53,746 bases of DNA from a virus. Below the pieces are notes generated by a model. The model was not told the origin of the DNA. It ran no database searches and saw nothing but the letters and a program-made list of their open reading frames with translations. The position numbers and the translations under genes are program-made. Shown here one piece after another: positions 1 to 6,837 of the stretch (within the stretch, counting starts at the first letter, position 1; every line of letters starts with the position of its first letter). The stretch covers positions 1 through 53,746 of the IMG/VR virus record IMGVR_UViG_3300043331_002800. One strand, written 5' to 3'.

Positions 1-1344
1 TCAGCGGAACACTCCACGGAGGACCAGGCCGTCGCCGTCCCAGTTCCAGCCGGATGGTGGACGGGACTTCAGCGTGAACCGCTCGCCGCGTTTCTTCTCG
101 TGCGTGTCGAGGACGGCCATCGTCCTGCCGTCGAGCACGTCGACGCGCATGTCTGCGCGCGCGCCCACTTCGATCTCTCCCTTTAACCGCAGGACTGATT
201 CGTAGAACTTGTCACCGCGCACCATCGCGCAGCAGCGATGCAGTCGCCCATCTTCGAAGGGGCCGTTGTGCGGTTGTCCGAGCACGAAGTCGAGCGGGTT
301 ACTGCCCCAGTGCCCGTTGTGGCGGTCCCAGCTCGCGATGTCACTAGGCAGCGCGGCTTCGACGGCTGACATGCCGGCAGTGATCGCGTCCCACTCAGGC
401 GTCTCGTCGAGATGCTCGGGTCCGCTGCGCGGCTGACCGCTGATGCTCGATTGGTCCCACGCGCCGCCTCCGCGGATGCCGGCGTACGGATGGAAGCAAT
501 AGAGCGCTCCGCCCGTGATGCCCGTATTCGCGTACGTCAGGACGAGACGGAGCGGGTCATATTCCTGATTGACCGACGCGCCAGGGCCGATCGGCTCGCC
601 GCTCGCGTGCGTGCGGACCTGCGGGATCCACTCGCGGCACTCAAACATCTTCCACACCGGCTCGAACCGGCCGCCGTCGCCGCCAGTGTCACGGTCGATA
701 TGGACATTGGCGATCGGCGTGTTCAGGCCACCATAGAGGGCGGCCGCATCCGCGATCGTGCCAGGGGCCGACGGACAGGCCAGGACACCCAGCCTATCGA
801 TGAAGATGCGCGTCAGCTCGCGCGCAAGCTGAACGGAGACCTTCTCACCATTCGACCGTTCATTGACCGGCTCGATCAGGATGAGCTTGTGCTGTTTGCC
901 GAGTAGAGCCTCGCAGTATTTATTCGCGATGCTTTTTAGGTCGAAGCCAGGGGCGCCATCGTGGCCGTCCGCGAACGGGACCAACCAGCACCGCAGACCG
1001 AACGTGTCATACCCACGGTCGATCATCTTGACCACGGTGTCGACGTCACGCACATCGATCCGACGGTCGGCCCAGCTCTGCCCGGCCAGTCCGCTCAAGG
1101 CGCGATACCCGTGAAAGCCGGCGGTTCGGAGACTGCCGAAATTGCGCTCGAGCCGCGGGACATCGTCGCGCTCCCCCCATGGTGCCCAAAAGAGCGAGCA
1201 GATTCGAGCGAGGAATGGTCCGTCATCGTCGGCCAGGTGTCTGTTGTCCACGCGGACGCGTCCAGTGCGGGTGACGCCGCCGCCGCCCCCGGCGCCAGAC
1301 TCGCCGTAGACCCGCGCGCGCGGGAGATCCTGCAGGGTCGTCAC
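1..1344 (-). CDS. putative glycoside hydrolase, GH-A clan-like TIM barrel
   Basis: A 447-residue protein, probably virion-associated or depolymerising. Around residue 150 it has a run ending EPVNE, matching the Asn-Glu acid/base signature of clan GH-A (GH5-like) barrels, preceded by hydrophobic strand segments and an early FWAPWGE segment. A later GEPIGPG segment could supply the second carboxylate, but this is uncertain. No signal peptide is seen. I chose the GTG at 1344, which overlaps the stop of the upstream gene as GTGA. The open frame runs further upstream, but that part is Arg/Gly-rich and looks non-coding. The fold assignment is by motif only; the substrate is unknown. Confidence 0.6.
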   Translation of the reverse strand: MTTLQDLPRARVYGESGAGGGGGVTRTGRVRVDNRHLADDDGPFLARICSLFWAPWGERDDVPRLERNFGSLRTAGFHGYRALSGLAGQSWADRRIDVRDVDTVVKMIDRGYDTFGLRCWLVPFADGHDGAPGFDLKSIANKYCEALLGKQHKLILIEPVNERSNGEKVSVQLARELTRIFIDRLGVLACPSAPGTIADAAALYGGLNTPIANVHIDRDTGGDGGRFEPVWKMFECREWIPQVRTHASGEPIGPGASVNQEYDPLRLVLTYANTGITGGALYCFHPYAGIRGGGAWDQSSISGQPRSGPEHLDETPEWDAITAGMSAVEAALPSDIASWDRHNGHWGSNPLDFVLGQPHNGPFEDGRLHRCCAMVRGDKFYESVLRLKGEIEVGARADMRVDVLDGRTMAVLDTHEKKRGERFTLKSRPPSGWNWDGDGLVLRGVFR

Positions 1345-1670
1345 TTGACCTCCACGAACTCCACGACGTCCACGAGCCGATCGCCTTCGCGCCGGTACAG
1401 GAAGTTCTTGCCCTCGGGTTGAATCGTCGCCTTGAAGGTTTCCCACCCCTGGCGCGTGCCTTTCTTCCGTGTCACCCACTGGCCGTCCTTGGTGAGCGAG
1501 AGCGCCCGCTGCGCCGCCTCCCACTCGGCGAAAAAGTCCTCGCCGACTTTCTCGAGCGTCAGGAGTTCATGCGGGCCGGCGCCGTCACGGTCGAAATGGA
1601 CCGGGTCGTCGACCTTGTCGTTCGGATCGACGCGTCCGACTTTGCCGTGTTTCTTGAGAGCGATCTTCAC
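1341..1670 (-). CDS. hypothetical protein, 109 aa
   Basis: I do not recognise this family. The protein is Lys-rich at its N-terminus and has a central W-x-A segment followed by K/R clusters and a hydrophobic C-terminal VDVVEFVEVK strand, suggesting a small beta-rich fold. The start is a GTG at 1670, 2 nt after the stop of the upstream gene, with AAGGAG overlapping that gene's last codons. The longer upstream-open frame is shadow. It lies between two large proteins of unknown role at the distal end of the late region. Confidence 0.6.
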   Translation of the reverse strand: MKIALKKHGKVGRVDPNDKVDDPVHFDRDGAGPHELLTLEKVGEDFFAEWEAAQRALSLTKDGQWVTRKKGTRQGWETFKATIQPEGKNFLYRREGDRLVDVVEFVEVK

Positions 1671-1672
1671 GG

Positions 1673-3166
1673 TCAGGCTCCTTGATAGACGCGGGCGCGT
1701 GGCAGAAACGAAGGTTGCGGAATGGGCGTCGGCTGGGGCCGCGGCTTGGCCGGCAGGCCGGTTGCCGTCTCGTACCAATCGGCCGCATACTCGACGGCCT
1801 CGGGCGCGTCGTCACGCTGCTCGGGCGGTAAGGTATCCGGCCAGATCCGGAATGACAGCGCCCCGAAGGCGCCAGAGGCCAGCTCGCTCACGATGATCGG
1901 CACGTCGCAGAGCGTCCGCACGGGAAGCCCAGCCGGGTGTGCGTCGTCATATCTGGCGTGGCAGCCGATGACAAACACGAAGCGCTTGCCTGACGCGCGC
2001 AGCATCTGAGCGACCGGATTCATGCGGAACTGAAAGCCTTCGTCCGTCTCGCCGTGCCGGAGGAACGCTTTCTGGAGATAGGCATCCTGCGGCCGGATCA
2101 AGGCCAGATCGTCCGGCGAGGGCACGTCAGATTCCGAGAATGCGAAGACCCCGACCTTTCTGGCATCAGCGACGGGACGCGCCAGGGCGACCGCTTGGGC
2201 AAATGACATCCCATGCCCGGCATCCTCCCCCGTGTAGATGCCGTACAGCAGTGCATCCGGGACCCAGGCGTGATCGTCGGCCGGCGCGAGGATCGGACTT
2301 TTCTGGGCGATGAGCCACGCCTTGTAGGTGCTCGAGGCCCGGATCGGAAGCACGACGTCTCCGGGCACGTCCTTCGCGTCCTTGAATGCAAACCCGCCGG
2401 TCAAAAACGGCCGATCGATCGGCACGAGATCGACCTTCGGCGGGAGGTCGTAGGACGCGAAATCGGCCAACGTCAGGAAGCGTCCTCCGCCATCATCCGA
2501 GACGGCGACCTGTGGCTCGCCCCAGGAGGCGATCTCGAGCCGCGGCTGGAGCTGAGTCGTGACGAGCGAGATCCACGCCTGGGTGCCGTCCCAGAGGCCG
2601 ACGCGGTTCTTCCGGCTCACGATGCCGGACAGCCAGCCCTGCCGCTGAAGATGCCGCGAGAAGGACACGCCGCCTCGGACGGCCGGCGTCAGCTCGTCGT
2701 CGTACCAGATCGGTTCGCCGCCGGGCTCGATATCCCTGAAGCCTTGCGAGGTGTGCGGCGGCGCGCCTGGTGGATAGGGCAAGGGTCCGGGATCGGCCAG
2801 CGATTCGAGCGTGTCCGCGTGCAGGGTGAACCGCCGGTACGTCGTCGCCGTCTCCACGACAAAGACGAAGAACACGCCCACGATCGGGTCGTACTCGATC
2901 TCGCACGCCTGGTTGCCGTGCGACCGGCAGAGGTTCCGCACGGTGCCCAGGTCGTTGACGATGTAGCAGCGATCTGGCTCTTGCGTTGGGTTCTGGCCGG
3001 TCCCGATCGCGGCGACCCGGACGTAGCTGGCGGCGGCCCGGACGTGGAGCAGTCCCTTCGGCACGTTCACGGCCGCGCCGTTGAAGCGCACCTGAGCGAA
3101 GGGTGGGGCCTCCACCTTGACCAGCTCGCCATTCGGGCGCCGACAGATCGTCGTGTACGTCGTCAT
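1673..3166 (-). CDS. hypothetical large protein, possibly virion-associated
   Basis: A 497-residue protein with no family I can name. The N-terminal 200 residues look beta-rich, with a Pro-rich segment around residue 150. The C-terminal half alternates hydrophobic strands (for example VGVFAFSES, RFVFVIGCHA, VPIIVSEL) with helices, an alternating alpha/beta pattern compatible with a barrel or Rossmann-like domain. The start is the ATG at 3166; the SD there is weak. It sits next to a GH-A-like enzyme, so a role in host-surface interaction is possible, but this is inference from position only. Confidence 0.55.
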   Translation of the reverse strand: MTTYTTICRRPNGELVKVEAPPFAQVRFNGAAVNVPKGLLHVRAAASYVRVAAIGTGQNPTQEPDRCYIVNDLGTVRNLCRSHGNQACEIEYDPIVGVFFVFVVETATTYRRFTLHADTLESLADPGPLPYPPGAPPHTSQGFRDIEPGGEPIWYDDELTPAVRGGVSFSRHLQRQGWLSGIVSRKNRVGLWDGTQAWISLVTTQLQPRLEIASWGEPQVAVSDDGGGRFLTLADFASYDLPPKVDLVPIDRPFLTGGFAFKDAKDVPGDVVLPIRASSTYKAWLIAQKSPILAPADDHAWVPDALLYGIYTGEDAGHGMSFAQAVALARPVADARKVGVFAFSESDVPSPDDLALIRPQDAYLQKAFLRHGETDEGFQFRMNPVAQMLRASGKRFVFVIGCHARYDDAHPAGLPVRTLCDVPIIVSELASGAFGALSFRIWPDTLPPEQRDDAPEAVEYAADWYETATGLPAKPRPQPTPIPQPSFLPRARVYQGA

Positions 3167-3183
3167 GCGGTAACATCGAGCCG

Positions 3184-3405
3184 ATGGATTTCCGACCGCC
3201 AAAGCGAAAGCGAATCATTCCGAAACGCTGCATTCCGCGATACGAAGGCCCAGAACACCGTCACAACTGCTACCGTTGCGGAGAAGAAACCTTCGTCAGC
3301 ACGGCATGGTGTCGAAAGTGTCTGGACGCCGCCTACAAAGAGCAGCTCCGATACCCTCGATTCGAACCGAATCCACTGCCAGATAGGCATCGCTCTCTGG
3401 CCTAA
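3184..3405 (+). CDS. small zinc-ribbon-like protein, opposite strand
   Basis: A 73-residue basic protein with two cysteine pairs (CYRCG and CRKCL, about 10 residues apart), the layout of a zinc ribbon. It is the only plausible gene on the plus strand left of 51.5 kb and its G+C is visibly lower than its neighbours', as expected of a phage accessory (moron) gene. No good SD precedes the ATG. The whole stretch 3167-3525 otherwise holds no gene I can support; a 120-residue frame on the minus strand there lacks protein-like composition. Confidence 0.45.
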   Translation: MDFRPPKRKRIIPKRCIPRYEGPEHRHNCYRCGEETFVSTAWCRKCLDAAYKEQLRYPRFEPNPLPDRHRSLA

Positions 3406-3525
3406 ATTGGCACCCCGCACGAAACGGCCGGGACGGACGAAGACACCATCGACGCACGGCAGAGAACGGCGCGTCCCCATGTGGCTCCTCATCGCGGCTC
3501 CCGATCCGTTTCGCACGAGATCCAC

Positions 3526-3771
3526 CTACACGCCGCCTGGATGACGGCCTTCGATGTTCTCGGCCGCGCTGTCACCGGTTTTCAGATCCTGCGCCTGCGC
3601 TTTCTCGACCGCGGCGACGACGTCTTCCTTCGCCAGCACCTTGCCAGCCGCGTCCTGAACCTGCAGCTTGCCGGCGGAAATGGCCGCATCGATCTGCTTG
3701 GCCGTGGTGACGCCGGCACTCACGTACTTGATCACTTGCTCGATTGCGAGCACGACTGCGAGAAATGGCAT
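3526..3771 (-). CDS. small hypothetical protein, 81 aa
   Basis: The sequence opens with a hydrophobic stretch (MPFLAVVLAIEQVIKYV), followed by an amphipathic helix rich in Ala, Lys and Gln. It could be membrane-associated through its N-terminus. It lies in the lysis region just downstream of a lipoprotein gene, with 27 nt between them. The function is unknown. Confidence 0.6.
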   Translation of the reverse strand: MPFLAVVLAIEQVIKYVSAGVTTAKQIDAAISAGKLQVQDAAGKVLAKEDVVAAVEKAQAQDLKTGDSAAENIEGRHPGGV

Positions 3772-3798
3772 GGCGAATCTCCTGTATGCGTCCGCGCC

Positions 3799-4323
3799 CT
3801 ACAGCGTGGACAGATAGCCGAGCGACGTCCGAATCGACATCGCGGCAAACTTGAGCGCCTGGTTGTCGCTCTGGTCGAGCTTTTCGAGCAGCGGACGCAC
3901 CGCGTCCATGATGGCGCGTGCCGTGTTGCGGAGCGCCGGCTCGGCCGTGACGGCTTTCAGTTCTCCGAGCGCTTTATGGAGCGGCCCCGGCCCTTGCGGC
4001 AGATCGCCGACAATCGGCTGACAGGTCTTCGTGACCGTCTCGGACGGCGCCTGACTGGTCCCGGTGACTTTGATGACGCTGCAGCCGATCGTGTCCTTCG
4101 TCGCCGTCGGCACGGGCAACGAGTTCACAAGGTCATCGACCTCTTCGATGATCTTGAGGCCCTGCTCCGTCGCGGCGGCCGCCTGCACGGCTTTCACGCG
4201 GACGGCCTGGACCTGATCGGTCGTCGGATCGGTGACCACCGTGCCCTTGCAGGACACGCCGGCCGTGGATAGCACGAAGGCCGCGACGAGCGCGGCGTAG
4301 TGAGACGTTCGCATCGGTCGCAT
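3799..4323 (-). CDS. putative exported lipoprotein of the lysis region
   Basis: A 174-residue protein with basic N-terminal residues, a hydrophobic core (about residues 9-22) and a cysteine at residue 25 in the context GVSC. The -1 and -2 residues suit lipidation, but Gly at -3 makes the lipobox imperfect. The mature part is Ala/Val-rich and helical, with two further cysteines. Phage lysis cassettes often contain a lipoprotein spanin subunit, but this protein is longer than most outer-membrane spanins and lacks a Pro-rich tail, so that role is only a possibility. Confidence 0.6.
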   Translation of the reverse strand: MRPMRTSHYAALVAAFVLSTAGVSCKGTVVTDPTTDQVQAVRVKAVQAAAATEQGLKIIEEVDDLVNSLPVPTATKDTIGCSVIKVTGTSQAPSETVTKTCQPIVGDLPQGPGPLHKALGELKAVTAEPALRNTARAIMDAVRPLLEKLDQSDNQALKFAAMSIRTSLGYLSTL

Positions 4324-4328
4324 TGGAC

Positions 4329-4805
4329 TTATCCTCCTGAGCCGACGGTCATGACCCCGCGGCGATACGTTTTGATGGAGGTCCGATAGAGCACCTCCTG
4401 GAACACGAATTGACGCAGCGTCTCGAACGCGGCCGAACTGATGGTGCCGAAAAGCAGACCGCTGATGGTCAGCACGCCTTGTGTCGCGTCAAACGACCAG
4501 TGAATGCCGAGCGCGGTCGCGGCGGCGGTGGCCAGACCGAGCATGCGCTGAAAGACCCATGCCGTCGTCTCCGAGACCGGCGTGAACCATTTCTGGCGCT
4601 TGAGAAATTCCAGCCCGGACGAGATCAACCAGGCGTAGACGACCGAGGCGCCCCATTCCTGCGTCTCGGTGACCGCCGGTGTTGCTTCGGGGGGTGCTCC
4701 TGCGGCCTGGGCGAGCAGGACCAGAACCGGCCGGAAGAGCAACGGCACCGCCAGACAGATCGCGAACCACGTCGTCAGATCGAACGCTTGATGCACTCGC
4801 TTCAC
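4329..4805 (-). CDS. membrane protein, holin-like candidate
   Basis: A 158-residue protein with a strong hydrophobic segment at about 10-35 and two weaker ones near 90-105 and 115-130. It ends with a charged, Gly-rich tail. The start is the GTG at 4805, preceded by GAGGAGGCGACC, a strong SD; the longer frame upstream is rejected. Position beside an endolysin and other small membrane proteins suggests a holin or related lysis function, unproven. Confidence 0.6.
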   Translation of the reverse strand: MKRVHQAFDLTTWFAICLAVPLLFRPVLVLLAQAAGAPPEATPAVTETQEWGASVVYAWLISSGLEFLKRQKWFTPVSETTAWVFQRMLGLATAAATALGIHWSFDATQGVLTISGLLFGTISSAAFETLRQFVFQEVLYRTSIKTYRRGVMTVGSGG

Positions 4806-4815
4806 GGTCGCCTCC

Positions 4816-4983
4816 TCAGAGCACCCGAATCCCGACAACTTCGAGCACACGCACAACCAGCACGACCGACGGCACGACGAAGGCCACGTGGAAGAACGTC
4901 TTGACCTTGCCTGGGAGCGTCGTGGTGTCGATCGCCCACGAGAGCAACCCGGTCACGAGCACGGCGAGAATGAGCAGGACCAT
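4816..4983 (-). CDS. small two-segment membrane protein
   Basis: A 55-residue protein with two hydrophobic stretches (residues 2-15 and about 28-48) separated by a short polar loop with one Lys pair. The start is the ATG at 4983, preceded by TGAGGAGAACACAAAC. Its size and topology suit a class II holin (two transmembrane segments), and it sits directly after the endolysin gene. This is one of several holin candidates in the cassette. Confidence 0.6.
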   Translation of the reverse strand: MVLLILAVLVTGLLSWAIDTTTLPGKVKTFFHVAFVVPSVVLVVRVLEVVGIRVL

Positions 4984-4996
4984 GTTTGTGTTCTCC

Positions 4997-5572
4997 TCAG
5001 TCGATGAACGACGCGGTACGACGGAGATGTCCGTGCAGGGCATGGAGACGGGTCGTCTTGTGCGTCTTCAGAAACGCGTCCACGGCCGCGTCCATGTCGC
5101 GGGTCACGTGGAACTCGATCCGCGCCCGAATCAGCGCCGCCTTGATCTCCCGGCAGGCGACGGGATCGCGTGCGACCTGGTCCCAGGCGGCGCGCGTCTT
5201 AGGCCCAGGCACGCCATCGATGGCGCCCGGGTCGTGGCCAAGTCGCTTCAGTTCCGTCTGGAGCGCCTTCGTCGGGTCATCGACGCCGGCGTTCACCGCC
5301 CAATCGCCGAGGAACGCAAAGATCGCCTCTTCGCCGATGAAGATGAACGGCCGGACAAATTCGTCGTAGAAGAAGTCGCGCGCCTCTTGCTCCGTGATGC
5401 GCACGAATTGCTCGCGCGTGAGCGCATGGAGCCGCTGCTTCGCGCGCCAGGCGTTGTAACTCGCAATGGTGACGCCGCCGCGCGTGAGCCCGCCCGGGTC
5501 CGACGGATACTCCGTCACCTTCGGCCAGCCCTCACGGGTCAACACGTCCGACAGCAGGTCATCGATCGTCAC
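4997..5572 (-). CDS. endolysin, GH108 N-acetylmuramidase
   Basis: A 191-residue peptidoglycan hydrolase. The N-terminal GH108 signature is clear: an EGW with the expected catalytic Glu at residue 14, then SDPGGLTRGGVT, the conserved substrate-side motif. After about residue 95 comes a PG_binding_3-like domain (FLGDWAVNAG, then IDGVPGPKTRAAW). There is no signal peptide, so release needs a holin. The GTG start at 5572 overlaps the upstream stop as GTGA. Family length is normal. Confidence 0.9.
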   Translation of the reverse strand: MTIDDLLSDVLTREGWPKVTEYPSDPGGLTRGGVTIASYNAWRAKQRLHALTREQFVRITEQEARDFFYDEFVRPFIFIGEEAIFAFLGDWAVNAGVDDPTKALQTELKRLGHDPGAIDGVPGPKTRAAWDQVARDPVACREIKAALIRARIEFHVTRDMDAAVDAFLKTHKTTRLHALHGHLRRTASFID

Positions 5573-5928
5573 GGCTCGTCCTCGCGATCGCGCCGGAGGC
5601 GTTCGGCCGCCATGACATCCGCGTTGAACCGATCCACAAAGAGCCGCGCCGATTTCCAATCCGCCACAATCGCCACGAGAAAGACGAAGAGCCGCGCCAG
5701 GCCGGACCCCGCGCTGAAGAAGGCGGAGGCCGAGAGGCATAGCAGAATCACCAGCAAGCCAATGGATTGCCGGCGCCGCGATCGCACCGCCAGGGCGCGT
5801 TCCTGATCGATCAGCGCCAGCTCGCGCGCGGCCGCGACATGCCGATTGAGCCGCACGAGCATGATGAGATTCAGCACGACGCCCACGCCGGCCACGATCA
5901 GGAGCGGCCAGCGGATATCAACGGCCAT
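5569..5928 (-). CDS. small multi-pass membrane protein
   Basis: A 119-residue protein with hydrophobic segments at about 7-26, 56-73 and 77-90, separated by an Arg-rich helix, ending in a charged tail (LRRDREDEP). The ATG at 5928 follows CAGGAGACCCC. It precedes and overlaps the endolysin gene, so it is a candidate holin or antiholin. Confidence 0.65.
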   Translation of the reverse strand: MAVDIRWPLLIVAGVGVVLNLIMLVRLNRHVAAARELALIDQERALAVRSRRRQSIGLLVILLCLSASAFFSAGSGLARLFVFLVAIVADWKSARLFVDRFNADVMAAERLRRDREDEP

Positions 5929-6154
5929 GGGGTCTCCTGATTAGGCGGGGGTCGGCCAGCGCCTCAAATTCCCGCTGGATGGCGTCAATGCGGGCTTCGA
6001 CCTCTCGGCGCTGATGCCGTTCACGCGCGAGCCCTGCACGTTGCTGTCGTTCGGTCTCGGTCCACTCCGCGTCACGCGGATGGGTGAAAGCGGCATGGGG
6101 CGGCCGCCGTGTGCCCCGCCGTGATCGGCGCCAGAAGCCGGCGAGCCAGCGCAT
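5918..6154 (-). CDS. small charged coiled-coil protein, possible spanin-like
   Basis: A 78-residue protein with an Arg/Trp-rich start and a long Glu/Arg/Gln-rich helix (about 30-65) that should form a coiled coil. The ATG at 6154 shares one base with the upstream stop (TGATG). A weak N-terminal hydrophobic patch (MRWLAGFW) leaves open a membrane-anchored inner spanin, but no convincing transmembrane segment is seen. Confidence 0.6.
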   Translation of the reverse strand: MRWLAGFWRRSRRGTRRPPHAAFTHPRDAEWTETERQQRAGLARERHQRREVEARIDAIQREFEALADPRLIRRPHGR

Positions 6155-6414
6155 CACGGCATGGCTCCCTTCTGTTTGGCCAGGTCGACCGTCGCCTCGG
6201 CGAGGCCAGTGACTTTCAACGCGAGCGCTTTCCATTCGTTCTTGTCCTTCCGCTCGAGTTCGATCTGCGCTTCGAGGCGCTGTTCGGTCTTGATCGCGAG
6301 CGCCGCCCAGATCCAATAGCCCTTGTAGCCCGTGATCAGGATCACGAACAGCAGCCCGGTCACGGTCAACCCGCTCAGCGCCTGGACGAGCCGGAGAATT
6401 TCGTCTGCGGTCAT
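6154..6414 (-). CDS. membrane-anchored coiled-coil protein
   Basis: An 86-residue protein with one strong transmembrane segment (about residues 16-41, LTVTGLLFVILITGYKGYWI and following) and a C-terminal Glu/Lys coiled coil. This is the layout of an inner-membrane spanin or a lysis accessory protein. The ATG at 6414 has only a weak SD. It is the first gene after the terminator at 6434-6483. Confidence 0.65.
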   Translation of the reverse strand: MTADEILRLVQALSGLTVTGLLFVILITGYKGYWIWAALAIKTEQRLEAQIELERKDKNEWKALALKVTGLAEATVDLAKQKGAMP

Positions 6415-6433
6415 CGGTCCCGATCTCTGCCGC

Positions 6434-6483
6434 AAAAGAAAAGGCCGCCCGATCCGCGCTTCTCGCGCGAACAGGGACGGCCT
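6434..6483 (-). terminator. intrinsic terminator between tail and lysis genes
   Basis: Arms at 6442-6450 and 6475-6483 pair over 8 of 9 positions, with a smaller GC-rich hairpin inside the loop. Read on the minus strand the hairpin is followed by TTTTCTTTT. It lies after the tail genes and before the lysis genes, so the lysis genes need read-through, antitermination or their own promoter. Confidence 0.75.
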
Positions 6484-6561
6484 AATCTCTGCGGCCTCTT
6501 TGTTTCGTCAGCAGCGCCCCGGCCGGGCAGCTTGTCGGGTGATCATCCCTAGCCGACGAGT

Positions 6562-6595
6562 AGGAGCTCGACCTTCTGCCTCAGCGGGAGCTCCT
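6562..6595. repeat. inverted repeat, 8-bp arms
   Basis: AGGAGCTC at 6562-6569 and GAGCTCCT at 6588-6595 are perfect complements around an 18-nt loop. There is no U-tract on either side, so this is not a standard intrinsic terminator. It lies in the 219-nt gap between 6415 and 6633, together with the terminator. Confidence 0.5.
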
Positions 6596-6633
6596 CGAAC
6601 GTTCCGCTGAGATTCTAACAGCTATCGCATTCC

Positions 6634-6837
6634 CTACCTCAGGAACTGACCGGCGTACGCATTCATCGCCGCCAGTGCCGCGGCACGAATCACGAAGTAG
6701 AGGGCGCCGAGAAAGGCCGCGCCCAGAAGCGCCAGCCCCGCGAAAAAGCCGAACAGGAACTTCGTGCCGAGCTCCTGCCAATACGTGCGGTACCACGCCA
6801 CCTGATCTGCCGGTGCGATGTCCTGCTCCTCCGTCAT
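6634..6837 (-). CDS. small single-pass membrane protein after the tail hub gene
   Basis: A 67-residue protein with a polar N-terminus and a long hydrophobic segment (about 27-60). The ATG at 6837 overlaps the stop of the tail hub gene as ATGA, so it is translationally coupled to tail synthesis. The role is unknown; it may act in lysis, in exclusion or as a tail accessory. Confidence 0.65.
   Translation of the reverse strand: MTEEQDIAPADQVAWYRTYWQELGTKFLFGFFAGLALLGAAFLGALYFVIRAAALAAMNAYAGQFLR

Noticed and set aside
3163-3525. 120-residue minus-strand frame opposite the small zinc-ribbon gene
   Set aside because: No SD and no protein-like pattern; the plus-strand frame has the cysteine pairs.
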